From positions 18,358 through 82,357 of the forward strand of contig NZ_FMCI01000350.1 of NCBI RefSeq assembly GCF_900091845.1: DNA of 64,000 nucleotides, read 5' to 3'. This document shows positions 45,602 to 55,455 of this stretch, piece by piece. Each line of letters begins with the position of its first letter. The stretch's first letter is position 1. The translations under genes and the position numbers were made by a program. The notes under the pieces are model-generated. The model did no database searches. It was not told where the DNA came from and saw nothing but the letters and a program-made list of their open reading frames with translations. The DNA is from Streptomyces sp. SolWspMP-5a-2. GTDB lineage: Bacteria > Actinomycetota > Actinomycetes > Streptomycetales > Streptomycetaceae.

Positions 45602-46881
45602 GACGCCTCCTCCGCTCCCCCGGCTCCCGGATCCCTCTCCTCCGCGCCCCGCTCCACCGCACCCCTCTCCTCCGTGCGCTTCTCCACCCCGTCCCGCTCC
45701 ACCCCGCCCCGCTCCATCCCGTCCCGCTCCCCCGCGTCGCTCCGCAGCCGTGTCGCGAGGGTCAGCAGGGAGGCGTGCTGGTCGGAGAGTGCGGAGGGGC
45801 CCTCGCCGACCGGGTCCTTGAAGTAGAAGCCGAGTTCGCTCAGCGGACCGGAGAGGCCCGCCTCGTGGGCGCGGGCGGTCAGGCGGGCGAGGTCGAGGAC
45901 GAGGGGTGCGGCGAGGGCGGAGTCGCAGCCCTGCCAGATGGTCTGGAGGATCATGCGGGTGCCGAGGAAGCCGTCGAAGGCGATGTGGTCCCAGGCGGTC
46001 TTCCAGTCGCCGAGGGCGGGGACGTCGTCGATGTGCACCTCGCCCTCGGGGGTGCTGCCGAGGGTGTCCGCGAGGACGCGTTCCTTGCCCGCGTTCTTCG
46101 CCGCCGCGGCGGCCGGGTCGGCGAGGGCGGCGCCGTCACCGCCGCCGAGCAGGTTGGTGCCGGACCAGGCGCGGACCGTCAGCGCCCGCTGGTGGAACAT
46201 CGGGCCGAGGACCGCGCGCAGGAGGGTCTGACCGGTCTTGCCGTCCCGGCCCGCGTACGGCAGTCCGCTGGCGGCGAGGGCGTCGGCGAGCGCCGGGTGG
46301 TGCAGTCCCGTCGACGGGGTGAAGTTGACGTAGGGGCAGCCCGCTTCCAGGGCCGCCGCCGCGTAGAGGGAGCTGGGCGGCAGGGAGTCTCCCGTCGCCG
46401 CGGGCTCGGTGGAGGCGACGTTGACCACCACCGTCCGCGCGAGGCCATGCCGCCGGGTGAAGTCGTCGATGTCGGCGGCGAACGCGGCGATCAGCTGCCG
46501 GGGCGAGCGGGTCTCGCCGGGGACCGGGCCACCGGGCCTGATCTCCCGTTCCGCCGCGTCGAGTTCGGCGCCGACGGCGCTCGGCAGGCCCGGTGGGAGC
46601 ACGCCCCCGGCGGCCAGTGCCTCGGCGCGTTTGGGCAGCGGGCAGTCGAGGGTGTCGTGGCCGCCGAAGACCAGCTCGGACAGGGGAGGCAGCGCGGAGT
46701 CGGCGAACTCGGGTGATTCGGTGACCAGTCCGGTGGGCGAGCGCAGTCCCGCCGAGACGGCTGCGCACCCCGCGACCACCGTCACGGCGACGGAACCGCG
46801 GGCGCCGACCAGCCACACACCGACGCGGGAGGGGTCGACGGGTTCGGGGGCGGAGGCGGGGACGGATACGGGAAGGGACAT
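45598..46881 (-). CDS. Inositol-3-phosphate synthase-family cyclase
   Basis: A 427-residue member of the myo-inositol-1-phosphate synthase family (glucose 6-phosphate to inositol 3-phosphate, NAD-dependent). Visible are the NAD-binding VGVWLVGARGSVAVT, NFTPSTG (about 212), AGRDGKTGQT, SGTNLLGGGDG and HIAFDGFLGTRM. It is longer than standard bacterial MIPS because of a roughly 45-residue C-terminal tail of ERDG/ERG repeats encoded by short DNA repeats (about 45605-45735). It is first in the Ebo train, so a dedicated cyclitol phosphate may be the substrate for the prenyltransferase downstream (inference). AGGGAG precedes ATG 46881. Confidence 0.9.
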   Translation of the reverse strand: MSLPVSVPASAPEPVDPSRVGVWLVGARGSVAVTVVAGCAAVSAGLRSPTGLVTESPEFADSALPPLSELVFGGHDTLDCPLPKRAEALAAGGVLPPGLPSAVGAELDAAEREIRPGGPVPGETRSPRQLIAAFAADIDDFTRRHGLARTVVVNVASTEPAATGDSLPPSSLYAAAALEAGCPYVNFTPSTGLHHPALADALAASGLPYAGRDGKTGQTLLRAVLGPMFHQRALTVRAWSGTNLLGGGDGAALADPAAAAAKNAGKERVLADTLGSTPEGEVHIDDVPALGDWKTAWDHIAFDGFLGTRMILQTIWQGCDSALAAPLVLDLARLTARAHEAGLSGPLSELGFYFKDPVGEGPSALSDQHASLLTLATRLRSDAGERDGMERGGVERDGVEKRTEERGAVERGAEERDPGAGGAEEAS

Positions 46882-47092
46882 GGCGGGCTCCCTGTCGGAC
46901 GCGTCGGGTGCTGGGCGGGGCGCTGGCCGGACGGCTGCGTGGGGCGGGGGAAGAGGGGTGGGGCGGCGGGGCAAGAGGGGTGGAGCGGGGGGGGAGGGGG
47001 AGGACGGAGGGGACGGTGGGCGGGAGTCCGGCGTCTCCCGCCCACCGTCGTTCAGGGGCCCGGTGGCGCGGCCGGGGAGCGGCGCTCCCCCG
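46882..47092. other. G-rich spacer before the cyclase gene
   Basis: Plus-strand G runs of 4-8 bases (from about 46945 to 47025) with AAGAGGGGTGG repeated at about 46952 and 46974 could form G-quadruplexes. It should contain the promoter of the Ebo train, or link it to the upstream ThuA gene; no clear -10 box was found. Confidence 0.4.
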
Positions 47093-48421
47093 TCACCGGA
47101 TTTCCTTGATCCGGATGTCGCGGAACGACACCCGGTCGTCGGCTCCGTGGTTCTGGATGCCGATGTGGCCGTCGCGCAGGCTGCGGGCCGGGTCGGTGTT
47201 GGTGAAGTCGTTGACGCGGACGCCGTTGAGCCAGATCCGCAGGCGTTCGCCCGTGACCCGGATCTCGTAGGTGTTCCACTGCCCCGGCGGATTCAGCGCG
47301 CGATCGCGCTTCTTCAGGTCGGCGGAGCGGAACCCGTAGACGGAGCCCGTCGTCTTCTCGGGCACGTCGGTGGCGTCGATCTGGATCTCGTAGCCGTGGT
47401 CGACGGCGGACCACGGGTCGTCGGAGGGCGGGAAGCCCACGAAGACACCGGAGTTGTCGTCGCCCGACTCGGAGGCCATCTTCCAGTCGAGCTTCAGGGA
47501 GTACGAGGAGAAGGACGCGGCCGAGTACCAGAGCAGGCCCATCCCGCCCGACGAGGTGAGGGTGCCGTCGTCGGAGAGGGTGAAGGAGCCGGGGCCCGCC
47601 TGCTGCCAGCCGTCCAGGGAGGTGCCGTCGAAGAGGGGCCGGTAGCCGTTCTCCGGGCGGCAGTCGGCCTGGGCGTCGCCGATCGCCCACCGCAGGCCGC
47701 CCGACAGGTGGGAGACGAAGGCGGGTTCGGTGTAGGACTCCTTGGTGTGGCCGCCCCCGGTGTAGAAGGCGCGGCCGCCCTGGTAGTTCTGGCACCAGGC
47801 GATCGGGTGGTCGCCGTTCATGGTGCCGCCGGTGTAGGAGGACTCGTCGAGGGTGGCGAGGACGTGGGCCCTGTCCCGCGGGTTGGAGCGGTAGTTGTAC
47901 CACTCGTCGGTGCGTTCCCAGACCGGGTCCAGGTCGGCGGTGGAGGGGTGGGCGCGGTCCTCGACGTGCACGGTCGCGGGCTGGATCGCCGGGTGGGACT
48001 CGAAGTAGGCGCCGGCCAGGCCGCCGTAGAACTCCCAGTCGTACTCGGTGTCGGCGGCGGCGTGGATGCCGACGTAGCCGCCGCCGTCGCGGATGTACCG
48101 CTCGAACGCGCGCTGTTGGGGCTCGGTGAGGACGTCGCCCGTGGTGGACAGGAAGACGACCGCGTCGTAGCGGCGCAGGGTGCGGGGGGTGAAGGTGGCC
48201 GCGTCCTCGGTCGCGTCGACGGCGAAGCCGCCGGTGGCGCCGAGTCGGCGGATGGTGTCGATGCCGTCGGGGATGGAGTCGTGGCGGAATCCGGCGGTCT
48301 TGGAGAAGACCAGGACCCGTTTCCCGGTCTCCGCGGGGTGGGAGGACGCGGGGGCGGTGACGCCGGTGAGGAGCAGCGTGGCGCCGATGACCGCGGTCGT
48401 CAGCAGGCCGGTGGTGCGCAT
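47093..48421 (-). CDS. Secreted ThuA-like / 3-keto-disaccharide hydrolase protein
   Basis: A 442-residue exported two-domain protein. After a signal peptide (1-30) comes a ThuA-like domain (about 33-240: FSKTAGFRHDSIPDGI, GGGYVGIHAAADTEYDWEFYGGLAG, GGHTKESYTE), then a DUF1080 jelly-roll (about 255-442: LFDGTSLDGWQQAG, GLLWYSAASFSSYSLKLDWKM, DNSGVFVGF, GYEIQID). DUF1080 proteins are now known as 3-keto-glucoside hydrolases, and ThuA is linked to trehalose utilisation with 3-keto intermediates. It follows the PQQ-type dehydrogenase gene by 14 bases. Confidence 0.9.
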   Translation of the reverse strand: MRTTGLLTTAVIGATLLLTGVTAPASSHPAETGKRVLVFSKTAGFRHDSIPDGIDTIRRLGATGGFAVDATEDAATFTPRTLRRYDAVVFLSTTGDVLTEPQQRAFERYIRDGGGYVGIHAAADTEYDWEFYGGLAGAYFESHPAIQPATVHVEDRAHPSTADLDPVWERTDEWYNYRSNPRDRAHVLATLDESSYTGGTMNGDHPIAWCQNYQGGRAFYTGGGHTKESYTEPAFVSHLSGGLRWAIGDAQADCRPENGYRPLFDGTSLDGWQQAGPGSFTLSDDGTLTSSGGMGLLWYSAASFSSYSLKLDWKMASESGDDNSGVFVGFPPSDDPWSAVDHGYEIQIDATDVPEKTTGSVYGFRSADLKKRDRALNPPGQWNTYEIRVTGERLRIWLNGVRVNDFTNTDPARSLRDGHIGIQNHGADDRVSFRDIRIKEIR

Positions 48422-48435
48422 CGGGGTGTCTCCTC

Positions 48436-50958
48436 TCAGCCGGTGGTGAAGGTGAAGTCGTCGACGTCGAAGAGGGCGCCCGTGCCGCCCTTGAAGACGA
48501 GGTAGAGCGTGGTGGTGCCCTTCGGGGCGTGGCGGAGGTCGGCGGTGACGTCCTGGAAGGTCTCCCAGCCGCCGGTCACCGGCACGGTCGCCTTGCCGAG
48601 GAGGGTGCCCCCGGGCGAGCCCGCGCGGACCTCCAGAGTGCCGCCGGTCCCGCCGGACGAGACGCGGGCGGTGATCTTCTTGGCGTCCGCGAGGACGTAC
48701 GGGGTGAAGGAGATCCAGTCGCCGTGGTGGATGTCGCCGACGGTCCTGCCGCCGTGCGCGGCCTCCTTGGTGATCACCGAGACGCCGGAGGAGTCGCCGA
48801 AGTGCTCGGCCTGCCGGTGCCGGGGCTGGAGGACGTTCTGGTCGTGGGAGGTCAGCGGCTCCTGTCCGCCGCCGCCGTTGTCGGTGTACTCGGCGTCCAG
48901 GACGCCGAAGATGTTGGCGTTCTCGTCGTGGCCGCCGTCGGCGGTGGTCTGGATGGTGCCGGTGCAGCCGGTCGCCGAGGTGATCGGGTGGCCGTGGGTG
49001 TCGTGGCCGAGGATGAAGCTGACCTTCACCTTGGCGCAGTCGATGGTGCGGCCGTCCTCGGGGTCGGTGACCTTCACCTTGAACGGGATGGCGTCACCGA
49101 AGCTGAACAGCTGTCCGTCCTTGGGGAGTTGCAGGGTGACGGTGGGCGCGGTGTTGCCGACGACGACGCGGACGCTGGCGCTACCGGTGCGGCCGGTGGA
49201 GTCCTCGGCGGTGAGGGTCGCGGTGTAGGTGCCGTTCGTCCGGTACTTGTGGGTGGGGTCGGCGGCCGTGGAGGTCGCGCCGTCGCCGAAGTCCCAGTGG
49301 TAGGTGAGGGCGTCGCCGTCCTGGTCGGTCGTGCCCGCGGAGGAGAAGCGGACCTTGAGGGGCGCCTTGCCCGAGGTGCGGTCGGCGGCGGCCTTGGCGA
49401 CCGGCGAGTGGCCGTCGGTGGCGTTCTCGATGCGGTAGAGACCGGAGTTGTCGTCGCCGCCGAACCACGCGGTGCCGTAGTCGAGGACGTAGAGGGCGCC
49501 GTCGGGGCCGAAGGCCATGTCCATCACCTGGGTGCCGGTCCAGGGCACGGGGTTGATGGCGGTGACCGTGCCGTCGGCGTCGCTGGAGATCCGCTTGATC
49601 CAGCGGCGGCCGAACTCACCGGCGAAGAAGTCGCCGTCGTAGGCCTCGGGGAACTTCACGGGCGAGTCGAGGGCGGCGTCGTAGTGGTAGACCGGGCCGC
49701 CCATCGGGGACTCGGAGCCGTCCCCGAACTCCGGTACGGAGGCGCCGTCGTAGGGGATCCAGGCGGGCTGGGCCGGGGGCAGTTCGGTGAGGCCGGTGTT
49801 GTGCGGGGAGTCGTTCCTGGGCGCGTCGCAGTCGAAGGCGGCGCCGGACGTCTTCGTCGCGAAGTCGTAGTCGCGGTAGGCGTCGTTGGCTCCGGTGCAG
49901 TAGGGCCAGCCGAAGTTGCCCGGGGCGGTCACGCGGGCGAACTCGACCTGTCCCGCGGGGCCGCGGGCCGGGTCGGCGGCGCCCGCGTCGGGGCCGTAGT
50001 CGCCGACGTAGAGGATGCCGGTCTTCTTGTCGACGCTGAAGCGGAACGGGTTGCGGAAGCCCATGGCGTAGATCTCGGGCCGGGTCCGGTCGGTGCCGGG
50101 GGCGAAGAGGTTGCCGTCGGGGACCGTGTACGTGCCGTCGGCCTCGACCTTGATGCGCAGGATCTTGCCGCGCAGGTCGTTGGTGTTGCCGGCCGAACGC
50201 TGGGCGTCGAAGGCGGGGTTGCGCCCGTCGCGTTCGTCGATGGGGGTGAAGCCGTCGGACTGGAACGGGTTGGTGTCGTCGCCGGTCGACAGGTACAGGT
50301 TGCCCGCCGCGTCGAAGTCGATGTCACCGCCGACGTGGCAGCACAGGCCGCGCGAGGCGGGGATGTCGAGGATCTTCTTCTCGCTGGCGTTGTCGAGGGT
50401 GCCGTCGGTCTTCAGGACGAACCGCGAGAGGCGGTTGACGCCGTCGAAGGGGGCGAAGTCGGCGGCGGTGCCGGTCTCGGGGGCGTCGCCCGCGGGGGTG
50501 TTTAACGGGGGCGCGTAGTACAGGTAGATGAAGCGGTTGGCGGTGAAGTCCGGGTCGACGCCGACGCCTTGGAGGCCTTCCTCGTCGTGGGAGTAGACGT
50601 CCAGCTTCCCGGCGAGGGTGGTGTCGCCCGCGGCGTCGGTGACGCGGAGTTCGCCGTCGCGCGAGGTGTGCAGGACCGAGCGGTCCGGGAGGACGGCGAG
50701 CGACATGGGCTCGCCGACCTCCGCCTCCCCCTTGGCGAGGGTGACCTGCTGGAAGTCCTCGGCGAGCGGCGCCGCCGCGGATCCGGCGGCGGTGCCCGGG
50801 TCGGCGACGGCTGCGCCGGCCTGCGGGCTGGTCAGGGAGAGGGTGGCGCCCGCCAGCAGCGCGGCGCCCAGCAGGGCGGCGGACTTGCGCAGGGGTGGAC
50901 GTCGTCGGTGCGGTGCGGTTCTGCCGGGGCGGGCGGGGGTGCGGTCGTTCCCGTGCAC
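48436..50958 (-). CDS. Secreted PQQ-type sugar dehydrogenase with PKD and carbohydrate-binding domains
   Basis: An 840-residue exported protein. A long twin-arginine-like signal (RRRPPLRKSAALLGAALLAG, 1-49) leads to a six-bladed glucose/sorbosone dehydrogenase domain (about 70-520: EEGLQGVGVDPDF, GGDIDFDAAGNLYLSTGDDTNP, LRGKILRI, NFGWPYC, FGPDGALYVLDYG), a PKD domain (about 530-605, YHWDFGDGATSTAADPTHKY) and a C-terminal CBM6-like sandwich (about 715-840). It could oxidise sugars outside the cell. GTG 50958 has GGAGG upstream. Two conserved cysteines lie in RGLCCHVGG. Confidence 0.9.
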   Translation of the reverse strand: MHGNDRTPARPGRTAPHRRRPPLRKSAALLGAALLAGATLSLTSPQAGAAVADPGTAAGSAAAPLAEDFQQVTLAKGEAEVGEPMSLAVLPDRSVLHTSRDGELRVTDAAGDTTLAGKLDVYSHDEEGLQGVGVDPDFTANRFIYLYYAPPLNTPAGDAPETGTAADFAPFDGVNRLSRFVLKTDGTLDNASEKKILDIPASRGLCCHVGGDIDFDAAGNLYLSTGDDTNPFQSDGFTPIDERDGRNPAFDAQRSAGNTNDLRGKILRIKVEADGTYTVPDGNLFAPGTDRTRPEIYAMGFRNPFRFSVDKKTGILYVGDYGPDAGAADPARGPAGQVEFARVTAPGNFGWPYCTGANDAYRDYDFATKTSGAAFDCDAPRNDSPHNTGLTELPPAQPAWIPYDGASVPEFGDGSESPMGGPVYHYDAALDSPVKFPEAYDGDFFAGEFGRRWIKRISSDADGTVTAINPVPWTGTQVMDMAFGPDGALYVLDYGTAWFGGDDNSGLYRIENATDGHSPVAKAAADRTSGKAPLKVRFSSAGTTDQDGDALTYHWDFGDGATSTAADPTHKYRTNGTYTATLTAEDSTGRTGSASVRVVVGNTAPTVTLQLPKDGQLFSFGDAIPFKVKVTDPEDGRTIDCAKVKVSFILGHDTHGHPITSATGCTGTIQTTADGGHDENANIFGVLDAEYTDNGGGGQEPLTSHDQNVLQPRHRQAEHFGDSSGVSVITKEAAHGGRTVGDIHHGDWISFTPYVLADAKKITARVSSGGTGGTLEVRAGSPGGTLLGKATVPVTGGWETFQDVTADLRHAPKGTTTLYLVFKGGTGALFDVDDFTFTTG

Positions 50959-51050
50959 GGATGCCTCCAGGATGGGGCTGGTTGTACGGGCGGGTGCGTA
51001 CGCCGGGATGCGCCGTCATCCCGGAGCTGGGTGGTGCCGGTGGGGGGCGG

Positions 51051-52049
<999 letters not shown>

Positions 52050-52061
52050 GGTGCGGCCTCC

Positions 52062-53270
52062 TCAGTCGGCGACGGGCGTGTAGACGGAGTTCTTCCCGGC
52101 GCTCTCCTCGACGGCCGCGAGCACCCGCTGCACCTGGAGTCCGTCGGCGAACGAGGGGCGCGGTTCGCGGCCCCCGGCGATCGCGTGGACCAGGTCGCGG
52201 GCCTGGTGGACGAAGGTGTGCTCGTAGCCGAGGCCGTGGCCGGGCGGCCACCAGGCGTCGAGGTAGGGGTGGTCGGGTTCGGTGACGAGGATGCGGCGGA
52301 ACCCGGCGTGCGTGCCGGGCTCGGTGCCGTCGTGGTAGGCGAGTTCGTTGAGGCGTTCCAGGTCGAAGGCCAACGAGCCGCGCTCGCCGTTGAGTTCGAT
52401 GCGCAGGGCGTTCTTGCGGCCGGTGGCGTAGCGGGTGGCCTCGAAGGAGGCGAGGGCGCCGGAGGCGAAGCGCCCGGTGAAGAGGGCGGCGTCGTCGACG
52501 GTGACGGCGCCGGTCCCGGCGGATGCCCCGCCGGTGAGACCGCTGGTGGCGCCGACGGGCAGCGGGCGCTCCCGTACGAAGGTCTCGGTGAGCGCGGACA
52601 CCCCGGCGAGCGGTTCGCCCGCGAGGAACTGGGCGAGGTCGACGATGTGGGCGCCGAGGTCGCCGAGGGAGCCGGATCCGGCCTGCTCCTTGCGCAGCCG
52701 CCAGGTGAGCGGGAACTCCGGGTCGACCAGCCAGTCCTGGAGGTAGGTCACCCGCAGATGGCGCAGGGTGCCGATCCTGCCCTCCTGGACCATGGCGCGG
52801 GCGAGCGCGGTGGCGGGCACCCGGCGGTAGTTGAAGCCGACCATCGCCAACTGCCCCCGCCGGTGCGCCTCTTCGGCCGCCGCGGTCATCGCCTCGGCCT
52901 CCGCGACGGTGTTGGCGAGGGGCTTCTCGCACAGGACGTGCTTGCCCGCGGCCAGCGCGGCGAGGGCGATCTCGGCGTGGCTGTCGCCGGGGGTGCAGAT
53001 GTCGACGAGGTCGATGTCGTCCCGTGCGACCAGTCGCCGCCAGTCGGTCTCGGCGCTGTCCCAGCCGTGCCGGTCGGCCGCCGCGCGGACCGCCGCCCCG
53101 TCCCGTCCGCAGATCGCGGCCAGGACGGGCCTCAGCGGCAGGTCGAAGACCCGGCGCGCGGTGCGCCAGCCCTGGGAGTGGGCGGCGCCCATGAAGGCGT
53201 AGCCGACCATGCCGACGCGCAGCGGCGTCCGCTCTCCCGGTGGCCCGTCCGGCTGCTGCGGCTGTCCCAT
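52062..53270 (-). CDS. Gfo/Idh/MocA-family NAD(P)-dependent sugar dehydrogenase
   Basis: A 402-residue oxidoreductase. The Rossmann motif is VGMVGYAFMGAAHSQGW (about 19-35), the active-site lysine lies in CEKPLANT (about 113-120), and the C-terminal domain has GSLGDLGAHIVDLAQFL (about 205-221), whose His is catalytic in the family. Such enzymes oxidise a sugar or cyclitol hydroxyl, often at C3. It sits between the ABC transporter and the isomerase, so it should act first on the imported substrate. Confidence 0.92.
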   Translation of the reverse strand: MGQPQQPDGPPGERTPLRVGMVGYAFMGAAHSQGWRTARRVFDLPLRPVLAAICGRDGAAVRAAADRHGWDSAETDWRRLVARDDIDLVDICTPGDSHAEIALAALAAGKHVLCEKPLANTVAEAEAMTAAAEEAHRRGQLAMVGFNYRRVPATALARAMVQEGRIGTLRHLRVTYLQDWLVDPEFPLTWRLRKEQAGSGSLGDLGAHIVDLAQFLAGEPLAGVSALTETFVRERPLPVGATSGLTGGASAGTGAVTVDDAALFTGRFASGALASFEATRYATGRKNALRIELNGERGSLAFDLERLNELAYHDGTEPGTHAGFRRILVTEPDHPYLDAWWPPGHGLGYEHTFVHQARDLVHAIAGGREPRPSFADGLQVQRVLAAVEESAGKNSVYTPVAD

Positions 53271-53368
53271 ACGGAAGTCCTCCTGGTCCTCGTGGCCCGG
53301 TGGTCATGTCGGTCCACGTCGTCGTGGCGCCGCGCGGGGTGCGGGCGGCGGGTGCGGGGCGGGGCCGG

Positions 53369-54418
53369 TCAGCGGAAGCCGGTGGGCATGTACCGGTCGA
53401 CGTTGTCCTTGTCGACGACGGCGGAGTAGAGCGTCACCGAGGACGGGATCTCGTACTCGGCGAGTCCGCCGACGCCCTTGCCCTGGCCGAGGGCGCGGGC
53501 CAGGTCGATGGCGGAGGCGGCCATGGTCGGCGGGTAGAGGACGGTCGCCTTGAGGACGCCGTTGTCCTGCTTGATGGCCTGGAAGGCGGAGAGCGCGCCC
53601 GCGCCGCCGACCATCAGGAAGTCGTCGCGGCCCGCCTGTTCGACGGCGCGCAGGGCGCCCACGCCCTGGTCGTCGTCGTGGTTCCACAGGGCGTCGAACT
53701 TAGACTGGGCCTGGAGGAGCTGGGCCATCTTGGCCTGTCCCGACTCGACGGTGAAGTCGGCGGCCTGGCGGGCGACCTTCTTGATGTTCGGGTAGTTCTT
53801 GAGGGCGTCGTCGAAGCCCTGGGTGCGCTGCTTGGTGAGTTCCAGGTTGTCCAGTCCGGCGAGTTCGACGACCCGGGCGTCGCTCTTGCCCTTGAGCTTC
53901 TCGCCGATGTACGTCCCGGCGTTGAGGCCCATGCCGTAGTTGTCGCCGCCGATCCAGCAGCGGTACGCCTGGGGGGAGTTGAAGATCCGGTCGAGGTTGA
54001 CGACGGGGATGCCGGCCCGCATGGCCTTCAGGCCGACCTGGGTGAGGGCCTTGCCGTCGGCGGGGAGCACCACCAGGACGTCGACCTTCTTGTTGATCAG
54101 CGTCTCGATCTGGCCGATCTGGGCGGCGGTGTCGTTGGAGCCCTCGGTGATCTCCAGGGTGACGTCGGAGTACTTCTTGGCGCGCCGCTTGGCGTTGTCG
54201 TTGATCGCGTTGAGCCAGCCGTGGTCGGCCTGCGGTCCCGCGAAGCCGATGGTGACCGGCTTGCCGGGGCTGTCGGAGGCGGCGGGCTGGCCGCCTGCCG
54301 CGGTCTCCTCGTCGTCGGACGCGTTGCTGGTGCATCCGACCAGCAGGGAGGCGGAGGAGACGGCGGCGGCTCCCAGGAGCAGCCCTCTGCGGCTGGTGAA
54401 GGACGTCGGCTCTGGCAT
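53369..54418 (-). CDS. Sugar ABC transporter substrate-binding lipoprotein (RbsB/XylF-like)
   Basis: A 349-residue periplasmic-binding protein type I. The N-terminus has a twin-arginine SRRGLLLGAA and a lipobox ending at the cysteine in LLVGCTS, so it is probably a Tat-exported lipoprotein. The mature part has VTIGFAGPQADHGWLNAI, LINKKVDVLVVLPADGKAL, WIGGDNYGMG and WNHDDDQGVGAL. ATG 54418 has AGGAAAGGG upstream; an ATG at 54439, overlapping the permease stop (ATGA), is an alternative start. It is last of the three transporter genes. Confidence 0.92.
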   Translation of the reverse strand: MPEPTSFTSRRGLLLGAAAVSSASLLVGCTSNASDDEETAAGGQPAASDSPGKPVTIGFAGPQADHGWLNAINDNAKRRAKKYSDVTLEITEGSNDTAAQIGQIETLINKKVDVLVVLPADGKALTQVGLKAMRAGIPVVNLDRIFNSPQAYRCWIGGDNYGMGLNAGTYIGEKLKGKSDARVVELAGLDNLELTKQRTQGFDDALKNYPNIKKVARQAADFTVESGQAKMAQLLQAQSKFDALWNHDDDQGVGALRAVEQAGRDDFLMVGGAGALSAFQAIKQDNGVLKATVLYPPTMAASAIDLARALGQGKGVGGLAEYEIPSSVTLYSAVVDKDNVDRYMPTGFR

Positions 54419-54435
54419 GGCGGTGAACCCTTTCC

Positions 54436-55455
54436 TCATGGCGTGCTCGCGGTACGGCGCTGGACCAGCACGGCGGCGACGATGATCGCGCCCTTGGCGA
54501 TCTGCTGGACGTCGCTCTGCAGGTTGTTGAGGGCGAAGATGTTGGTGATCGTGGTGAAGATCAGGACGCCGAGCACCGAGCCGGTGATGGTGCCCCGCCC
54601 GCCGCTGAGCAGGGTGCCGCCGATGATCGCGGCGGCGATGGCGTCGAGTTCGTAGAGGTTGCCGTTGGTGTTCTGGCCCGAGCCGGAGAGCACGATCAGC
54701 AGGAACGCGGCGATCCCGCAGCACAGTCCGGACAGCAGGTAGAGGTAGAGGCGCTGGCGGCGGACGTCGATCCCGGCCAGCCGGGCGGCCTCCGCGTTGC
54801 CGCCGACGGCGACGGTGCGGCGGCCGAAGGTGGTGCGGTTGAGGATCAGCCAGCCGCAGACCGTGACGACGGCGAAGACGATCACCAGGGGCGGCACGCC
54901 CAGCACGTAGGCGTCGCGTTCGCCGAGGTCGAGGAGGCCGCGCACGCCGACGATCTGGGTCCTGCCGTCGGTGATCTGCAGGGCGAGCCCGCGGGCCGAG
55001 GCGAGCATGGCGAGGGTGGCGATGAACGGCACCATCCCGCCGTAGGCGATGAGCACCCCGTTGACCAGGCCGCAGCCGACGCCGACCAGGACGGCCGTGA
55101 AGAGGATCCCGGCGAAGCCGTACTCCTGGGTGGCGACCGTCGTCGCCCAGACCGAGGAGAGGGCGACGATCGCGCCGACCGAGAGGTCGATGCCGCCCGA
55201 GGTGATGACGAAGGTCATGCCGACGGTGACGACGCCGATCACCGACGCCTGGGTGAGGACGAGTTGGAGGTTGCGGGTGTCCAGGAACTCGTCGGGCCTG
55301 GTGACGCCGCCGATCAGGACGAGCACGGCGAGGACGCCGAGCAGGGACAGGGTGCGGACGTCGGTGTGGGCCAACAGGCCGCGGAACGCGGGGAGTCGGT
55401 CGACCGGGGGCAGTTTGCCTGTGCTGTCCCGGGGCGGGGAGACGGGCTGCGTCAT
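54436..55455 (-). CDS. Sugar ABC transporter permease (RbsC-like)
   Basis: A 339-residue CUT2-family permease with eight to ten predicted helices. Typical words: VTVGMTFVITSGGIDLSVGAIVAL, NGVLIAYGGMVPFIATLAM, YAVGGN-like VAVGGNAEAARLAGIDV and LDAIAAAIIGGTLLSGGRGTITGSVLG. Its ATG overlaps the stop of the ATPase gene. It forms the membrane channel of the importer. Confidence 0.93.
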   Translation of the reverse strand: MTQPVSPPRDSTGKLPPVDRLPAFRGLLAHTDVRTLSLLGVLAVLVLIGGVTRPDEFLDTRNLQLVLTQASVIGVVTVGMTFVITSGGIDLSVGAIVALSSVWATTVATQEYGFAGILFTAVLVGVGCGLVNGVLIAYGGMVPFIATLAMLASARGLALQITDGRTQIVGVRGLLDLGERDAYVLGVPPLVIVFAVVTVCGWLILNRTTFGRRTVAVGGNAEAARLAGIDVRRQRLYLYLLSGLCCGIAAFLLIVLSGSGQNTNGNLYELDAIAAAIIGGTLLSGGRGTITGSVLGVLIFTTITNIFALNNLQSDVQQIAKGAIIVAAVLVQRRTASTP

